From assembly GCA_026397575.1 (NCBI GenBank), contig JAPLUP010000491.1:1-8767 (forward strand): a stretch of DNA of 8,767 bases, in the 5' to 3' direction. The notes under the pieces were generated by a model. It searched no databases. It was not told where the DNA came from and saw only the letters and a program-made list of their open reading frames with translations. The position numbers and the translations under genes were made by a program. Positions 6,065 to 8,767 of the stretch are shown piece by piece. Position 1 is the stretch's first letter; each line of letters opens with the position of its first letter. Origin of the DNA: Candidatus Zixiibacteriota bacterium (lineage in GTDB: Bacteria > Zixibacteria > MSB-5A5 > CAIYYT01).

Positions 6065-7254
6065 GGCGCCTTCGCCACAGCGGACGCTTCCCAGATCAGC
6101 ACGCGCGGATCAAACGGCTTCGGAATAATGTATTCGCGGCCAAATTTGAAGCTCGAAACGCCGTAGGCGCGGGCGACAACATCAGGAACATCCTGCTTGG
6201 CAAGTTTTGAGAGAGCCATCGAAGCCGCGATCTTCATCTCTTCAGTAATGGCGCTGGCCATCACGTCGAGAGCGCCACGGAAGATGAACGGGAAACCAAG
6301 CACATTGTTGACCTGATTGGGATAGTCGGAACGGCCGGTCGCCATGATGACATCCTTGCGTGCGGCAACGGCATCGGAATATGTGATCTCAGGATCGGGA
6401 TTAGCCATGGCGAAAATGACTGGGTCCTTGGCCATGGATTTGACCATGTCCTTTGTCACCAAATCCTTGCCCGATACGCCGACAAACACATCCGCGTCCT
6501 TCAGCGCATCCGCGAGAGTCCTGCAGTCGGTCTTGCGAACGAATAGCTGTTTGTACGGGTTCCACTTGGGATCGCGCCCTTCATACAGCACGCCTTTACT
6601 GTCGGCCATTATGACATTTTCAGGTTTCACACCGAGTGCAAGATAGAGCTTGGCGCAGGCGATACCGGCGGCCCCGGCTCCCGAAAAGACTACTCTTATC
6701 TTGGCAATGTCTTTGCCAATCAGTTCCAGCGCATTCATCAAGGCAGCAGCAGAGATGATGGCTGTGCCATGCTGATCGTCGTGGAAAACCGGAATCGACA
6801 TCGTTTTCTTGAGTGTCTCCTCGATGTAGAAGCACTCGGGAGCCTTGATATCTTCCAGATTGATACCACCAAAAGTCGGCTCAAGCAGCTTCGTCACCTT
6901 GATCACCTCATCAGGGTCCTCGGTGGCGACTTCAAGATCAAACACATCAATATCGGCGAATCTTTTGAAAAGCACCCCCTTGCCTTCCATAACGGGCTTG
7001 CCGGCAAGCGCGCCGATATTGCCGAGTCCAAGCACGGCGGTACCGTTGCTGACAACCGCGACCAAATTTCCTTTGGCAGTATACTTGTAGGCGTCAGCCG
7101 GATTCTTCTCGATCTCGAGACAGGGTATGGCGACGCCGGGCGTGTAGGCAAGTGATAGGTCGCGTTGGGTGGCGCAGGGCTTGGTCGACACGACCTCGAT
7201 CTTGCCCTTTCGTCCCATGGAATGGTATTCCAGGGCTTCTTCTCTTTTGCTCAC
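5968..7254 (-). CDS. maeB: NAD(P)-dependent malic enzyme, catalytic half of a frameshifted MaeB
   Basis: It catalyses oxidative decarboxylation of malate to pyruvate and CO2 with NAD(P)H formation, linking the TCA cycle to pyruvate. Visible motifs: AYTPGVA with catalytic Tyr37, EGKG with Lys92, NLEDIKAPE with metal-binding Glu134/Asp135, HDDQHGTAI (158-166), the Rossmann loop GAGAAG (192-197), [10 protein letters not shown] (281-290) and [17 protein letters not shown] (305-321). Homology runs to VAKA at residue 396; the last 32 residues (from PWTVV to the stop at 5968) are out-of-frame sequence. The proper continuation AAMDCGVA lies in the -1 frame (5000-6064). With one base restored the protein would have about 751 residues, the normal MaeB length. 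The start is GTG at 7254 with AGGAG at 7263-7267, 8 nt upstream. A CRP/FNR-like palindrome lies about 90 bp upstream. The enzyme identity is certain; the intactness is not. Confidence 0.93.
   Translation of the reverse strand: MSKREEALEYHSMGRKGKIEVVSTKPCATQRDLSLAYTPGVAIPCLEIEKNPADAYKYTAKGNLVAVVSNGTAVLGLGNIGALAGKPVMEGKGVLFKRFADIDVFDLEVATEDPDEVIKVTKLLEPTFGGINLEDIKAPECFYIEETLKKTMSIPVFHDDQHGTAIISAAALMNALELIGKDIAKIRVVFSGAGAAGIACAKLYLALGVKPENVIMADSKGVLYEGRDPKWNPYKQLFVRKTDCRTLADALKDADVFVGVSGKDLVTKDMVKSMAKDPVIFAMANPDPEITYSDAVAARKDVIMATGRSDYPNQVNNVLGFPFIFRGALDVMASAITEEMKIAASMALSKLAKQDVPDVVARAYGVSSFKFGREYIIPKPFDPRVLIWEASAVAKAPWTVVWRATRLTSRNTSANLNTDLAWGARFAA
6062..6070 (-). other. Frameshift site joining the malic enzyme and PTA-like domains
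   Basis: The minus strand reads AAG GCG CCA TGG ACT in the upstream frame, whereas family members need a second Ala codon followed by ATG GAC TGT. One base is missing within the GGCGCC hexamer at 6065-6070, so the reading frame moves to -1. There is no X-XXY-YYZ slippery heptamer at this point, so programmed frameshifting has no direct support. A real one-base deletion or a base-calling error in a short G/C palindrome are the simpler explanations. Confidence 0.8.
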
Positions 7255-7344
7255 TTTCGTTTCTCCTGCGTTAAGATTGCAATCGTGAAAATATAGCCAT
7301 TCTTCCTGTGTTCGCCACCATATTTTACGACTTTTTTGATGGCG

Positions 7345-7364
7345 TTTGTGCCTAATTTCACAAA
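7345..7364. promoter_or_regulatory. CRP/FNR-like palindromic operator
   Basis: TTTGTG (7345-7350) and CACAAA (7359-7364) form a perfect inverted repeat around 8 bp. Read on the minus strand it is TTGTGA-N6-GCACAA, matching nine of ten positions of the TGTGA-N6-TCACA core recognised by CRP-family regulators. It lies about 90 bp upstream of the malic enzyme start. A role in control of central carbon metabolism is plausible but inferred from pattern alone; no regulator gene is in the window. Confidence 0.4.
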
Positions 7365-7448
7365 GTCTGCCTGCATTTATTCATTTGAGCCACCCGCCGC
7401 ATCAGGCTTGGTAGCAATTTTCACATAGTGACACAAACGACTTTTTTA

Positions 7449-7477
7449 TTGACACTGCCTGTCCCAAAGCTTAACAA
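7449..7477 (+). promoter_or_regulatory. Weak candidate promoter for the small exported protein
   Basis: A perfect TTGACA (7449-7454) is followed after 17 bp by TAACAA (7472-7477), which matches only three of six -10 positions. It would give a leader of about 80 nt. TAATAT at 7526-7531 is a better-looking -10 sequence but has no fitting -35 partner. The TTGACA box is clear; the pair as a promoter is uncertain. Confidence 0.3.
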
Positions 7478-7564
7478 ACACTCACTCTGCTCCGCCAAAG
7501 TGTATTAATTGGCTTGGCTAATGAGTAATATACGTCGTGAATAGACAGGAGGTCATACTAAACC

Positions 7565-8092
7565 ATGAGAATCAAGGCAGGATATTTCGCAATAGCGATC
7601 TTCGGTGCGCTTCTACTCCTAAGAGTGACTGCACAGGCAGCACCCTCCAAGGGCGAGTCGCTCCTAAACAAGGGGGACTCCATTGCAGTGTATATCGACG
7701 CCGATGATTTCGAGGCGATCAAAGCCGCTAAGAAGGGAGCTATTGTCAAGCTCAAGGTGCTGGAGAATGTGGTTCGCTCCGGTGAAAAGCTGATCAATAA
7801 GGGTGATGCGGTATTTGCGACTGTCGCCGGGCGCAGCCATGGCGGAATGTACGGCGGAGCCGGCAATGCCAAGCTGACCATCGATTCGACCCATTCCAAT
7901 GCCAAGAGCAAAGTGCCCCTCAGAGGCTCCCTGGCAATCAAAGGAAAGAGCAGCACCCCAAAAACCATTATCTCCGTGGTGCTCTTCCCGATCGGCTGGC
8001 TTATCAAGGGGGGGGACATCGAATTCCCAGAAGGCAAGAACGTTTACAAATCCGTGGTCACGGAGGACACACCAGTCTATTATCAGAGGTAG
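7565..8092 (+). CDS. Small exported protein of unknown function with internal repeat
   Basis: I cannot assign a named function. The 175-residue product begins with a signal peptide (MRIK, hydrophobic core YFAIAIFGALLLL, likely cut after AQA at 26). The mature part alternates short strand-like segments and Gly/Lys turns. Two segments resemble each other, ESLLNKGDSIAVYI (31-44) and EKLINKGDAVFATV (74-87), suggesting a duplicated beta unit. A Gly-rich loop HGGMYGGAG lies at 92-100, then VPLRGSLAIKGK (117-128), a hydrophobic stretch IISVVLFPIGWLIKGG (135-150) and an end of the type IEFPEGKNVYKSVV. This layout (set value, 'kGd' turn, LRGS, then KGxDIxxPxGT-like end) resembles small secreted beta-rich proteins annotated only as hypothetical. 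AGGAGGT lies 11 nt before the ATG. A strong terminator follows 39 bp after the stop, so the gene probably stands alone. It is very likely a real gene; its role is unknown. Confidence 0.8.
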   Translation: MRIKAGYFAIAIFGALLLLRVTAQAAPSKGESLLNKGDSIAVYIDADDFEAIKAAKKGAIVKLKVLENVVRSGEKLINKGDAVFATVAGRSHGGMYGGAGNAKLTIDSTHSNAKSKVPLRGSLAIKGKSSTPKTIISVVLFPIGWLIKGGDIEFPEGKNVYKSVVTEDTPVYYQR

Positions 8093-8131
8093 TTTTCACC
8101 CAGGCCACACAGGAATTTCGGAAGGACAAGC

Positions 8132-8166
8132 GCCGTCAGGAGTCGATCCTGACGGCCTTTTGTTTG
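8132..8166 (+). terminator. Rho-independent terminator of the small exported protein gene
   Basis: GCCGTCAGGA (8132-8141) and TCCTGACGGC (8147-8156) form a perfect 10-bp stem with a 5-nt loop, followed by CTTTTGTTTG on the plus strand. It lies 39 bp after the stop codon at 8092. Confidence 0.93.
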
Positions 8167-8171
8167 TGTGG

Positions 8172-8378
8172 TTTTAGGGACTGCTGAGAAACCGATGAAT
8201 TGACATTGCAAGGAGTCAGGGTGGGTGAGAGAGGGGAGGGACGATGACGACGAAGCAATCTGCGCGCCTGCATCTGGAGATCGTTAATCGAGATTGCTTC
8301 GTCGTGCCCCACACCCAACTTCACCTCTCCGCACTCCTCGCAATGACACGGTCTTGGCTTTTCAACAGGCCCTTTTAG
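8172..8378. mobile_element. MITE/REP-like palindromic element with flanking 6-bp direct repeat
   Basis: The element spans 8178-8372 (195 bp). Its ends are imperfect inverted repeats, GGGACTGCTGAGAAACC (8178-8194) and the complement of 8356-8372, GGGCCTGTTGAAAAGCC, identical at 13 of 17 positions. Further in, GACATTGCAAGGAGT (8202-8216) matches the complement of 8333-8347 (GTCATTGCGAGGAGT) at 13 of 15. A perfect 15-bp inverted repeat (8247-8261 and 8291-8305, ACGACGAAGCAATCT) flanks a 29-bp centre. TTTTAG occurs on both sides (8172-8177 and 8373-8378), as a target-site duplication would. CATTGCGAGGAG and GACGAAGCAATCT blocks are, from general knowledge, typical of dispersed palindromic repeats in several bacterial genomes. 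It encodes no protein, so a parent transposase would act in trans. The right-hand copy of the direct repeat overlaps the stop codon of the convergent gene. The RNA hairpin may also block read-through between the two genes. Confidence 0.65.
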
Positions 8379-8767
8379 AAATCGGCCGTTAGCAGCGACG
8401 TCAGACCGGCGATGTCCTTCTGTGCAATCGCTGCGGATAATTTGAACAGGTAATCCTCTGCATAATCGTCGGGAAGACTCAGCCCCTTGACATGATTCTC
8501 GCCTACTGTGGCAAACACAAGCCTGCCATCTGCAGGCGCTTCATATCTGGAGGAATACACCAGCGCCAAATCGAGATTGTCCGAGGTTCGAAACACAAAC
8601 TCCGACCAATTCAGTACTTGGCGGCACCCATGCGGAAGTAAACCCACTAGATTCCCCAGATAGCGATTCGAGAAGTCAGTGTTACTCTCAGCATACAGAA
8701 CCAAGCGTTGACCTTTCAAGAGCGTCAGCAGGTTGACTCTGTAATCATCGAAAGACAAACCCTCTCC
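8375..8767 (-). CDS. Unknown protein, C-terminal part or whole (frame open at window edge)
   Basis: I do not recognise this protein. The frame runs from the right edge of the window to TAA at 8375 and gives about 130 residues. A TTG codon at 8758 with GGAG 5 nt upstream could be a true start, but no stop is seen between it and the edge, so the gene may continue leftwards of its N-terminus outside the window. The sequence is soluble-looking, with no signal peptide or membrane segment: strand-like RLVLYAES near the beginning, a central LDLALVYSSRYEAPADGRLVF, and a helical end YLFKLSAAIAQKDIAGLTSLL. It is convergent with the small exported protein gene. Its stop codon lies inside one copy of the TTTTAG direct repeat flanking the MITE-like element, so an insertion there would have left the coding sequence intact. 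Confidence 0.6.
   Translation of the reverse strand, partial: GEGLSFDDYRVNLLTLLKGQRLVLYAESNTDFSNRYLGNLVGLLPHGCRQVLNWSEFVFRTSDNLDLALVYSSRYEAPADGRLVFATVGENHVKGLSLPDDYAEDYLFKLSAAIAQKDIAGLTSLLTADF

Larger units (their letters stand above)
7255..7564. other. Divergent intergenic regulatory region
   Basis: This 310-bp gap separates divergently transcribed malic enzyme and the small exported protein. It holds ribosome binding sites at both ends (AGGAG on the minus strand at 7263-7267; AGGAGGT on the plus strand at 7547-7553, a rather long 11 nt before its ATG). It also holds a CRP/FNR-like palindrome (7345-7364), a small perfect TCAC-ATA-GTGA palindrome (7421-7431), the 11-bp direct repeat ACGACTTTTTT (7327-7337 and 7437-7447), and TTGACA at 7449. 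No gene is visible in it. Confidence 0.6.

Noticed and set aside
4883..6166. Long plus-strand open frame of 427 codons opposite the PTA-like domain
   Set aside because: It is antisense to a clearly conserved protein domain, reads through a terminator hairpin, has no ribosome binding site and is rich in His/Arg/Val, as expected of a mirror frame.
7558..8037. Minus-strand open frame of 159 codons opposite the small exported protein
   Set aside because: The plus-strand frame has a signal peptide, a good ribosome site and a terminator; the minus-strand frame is Ser/Pro/Leu-rich without motifs.
8172..8378. CRISPR-like repeat
   Set aside because: The repeats are inverted and occur once each; there are no regularly spaced direct repeats or cas genes.

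Overview
The window (8767 bp) looks like a bacterial chromosome segment of ordinary metabolic and exported-protein genes with moderately long intergenic gaps. The organism cannot be fixed from the sequence. Sec signal peptides on three proteins, Shine-Dalgarno sites of the AGGAGG type, GTG/TTG starts, mixed base composition and a MaeB-type malic enzyme suggest a Gram-negative-like bacterium. An FCB-group or uncultivated-phylum bacterium is my weak guess. No plasmid, phage, CRISPR or rRNA/tRNA signature was seen.

Left part, plus strand (1-2947): a palindrome-rich leader (1-64), a candidate promoter (130-158) and a leader hairpin precede an exported SagB/nitroreductase-like flavoprotein (216-857). 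A second promoter with a consensus TATAAT box (983-1011) serves an exported oligoendopeptidase F-like M3 zinc peptidase (1064-2947). The following 553 bp (2948-3500) has no convincing gene; it holds a long G+C-rich hairpin just after the peptidase gene and some weak repeats.

Middle part, minus strand (3501-7254): read from right to left, a NAD(P)-malic enzyme with a C-terminal phosphotransacetylase-like domain (MaeB type), then a strong rho-independent terminator (4938-4976), then a probable two-gene operon of a GNAT-like acetyltransferase and a CPBP-family intramembrane protease. The malic enzyme is interrupted by a one-base frameshift exactly at the conserved AKA-AMD junction between its two domains. 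Restoring one base would give a normal-length enzyme of about 751 residues.

Right part (7255-8767): a 310-bp divergent intergenic region contains a CRP/FNR-like palindrome (7345-7364) and an 11-bp direct repeat. It precedes a small exported protein of unknown function (7565-8092) that ends in a textbook terminator (8132-8166). Beyond that is a 195-bp element with imperfect terminal inverted repeats, a perfect 15-bp inner inverted repeat and a flanking 6-bp direct repeat (8172-8378). I read it as a MITE/REP-like repeat inserted at the stop codon of a convergent, partly captured unknown gene (8375-8767).

I see no new defence or biosynthetic system. The most informative items are the MITE-like element, the malic enzyme frameshift, and the candidate regulatory palindrome upstream of malic enzyme.
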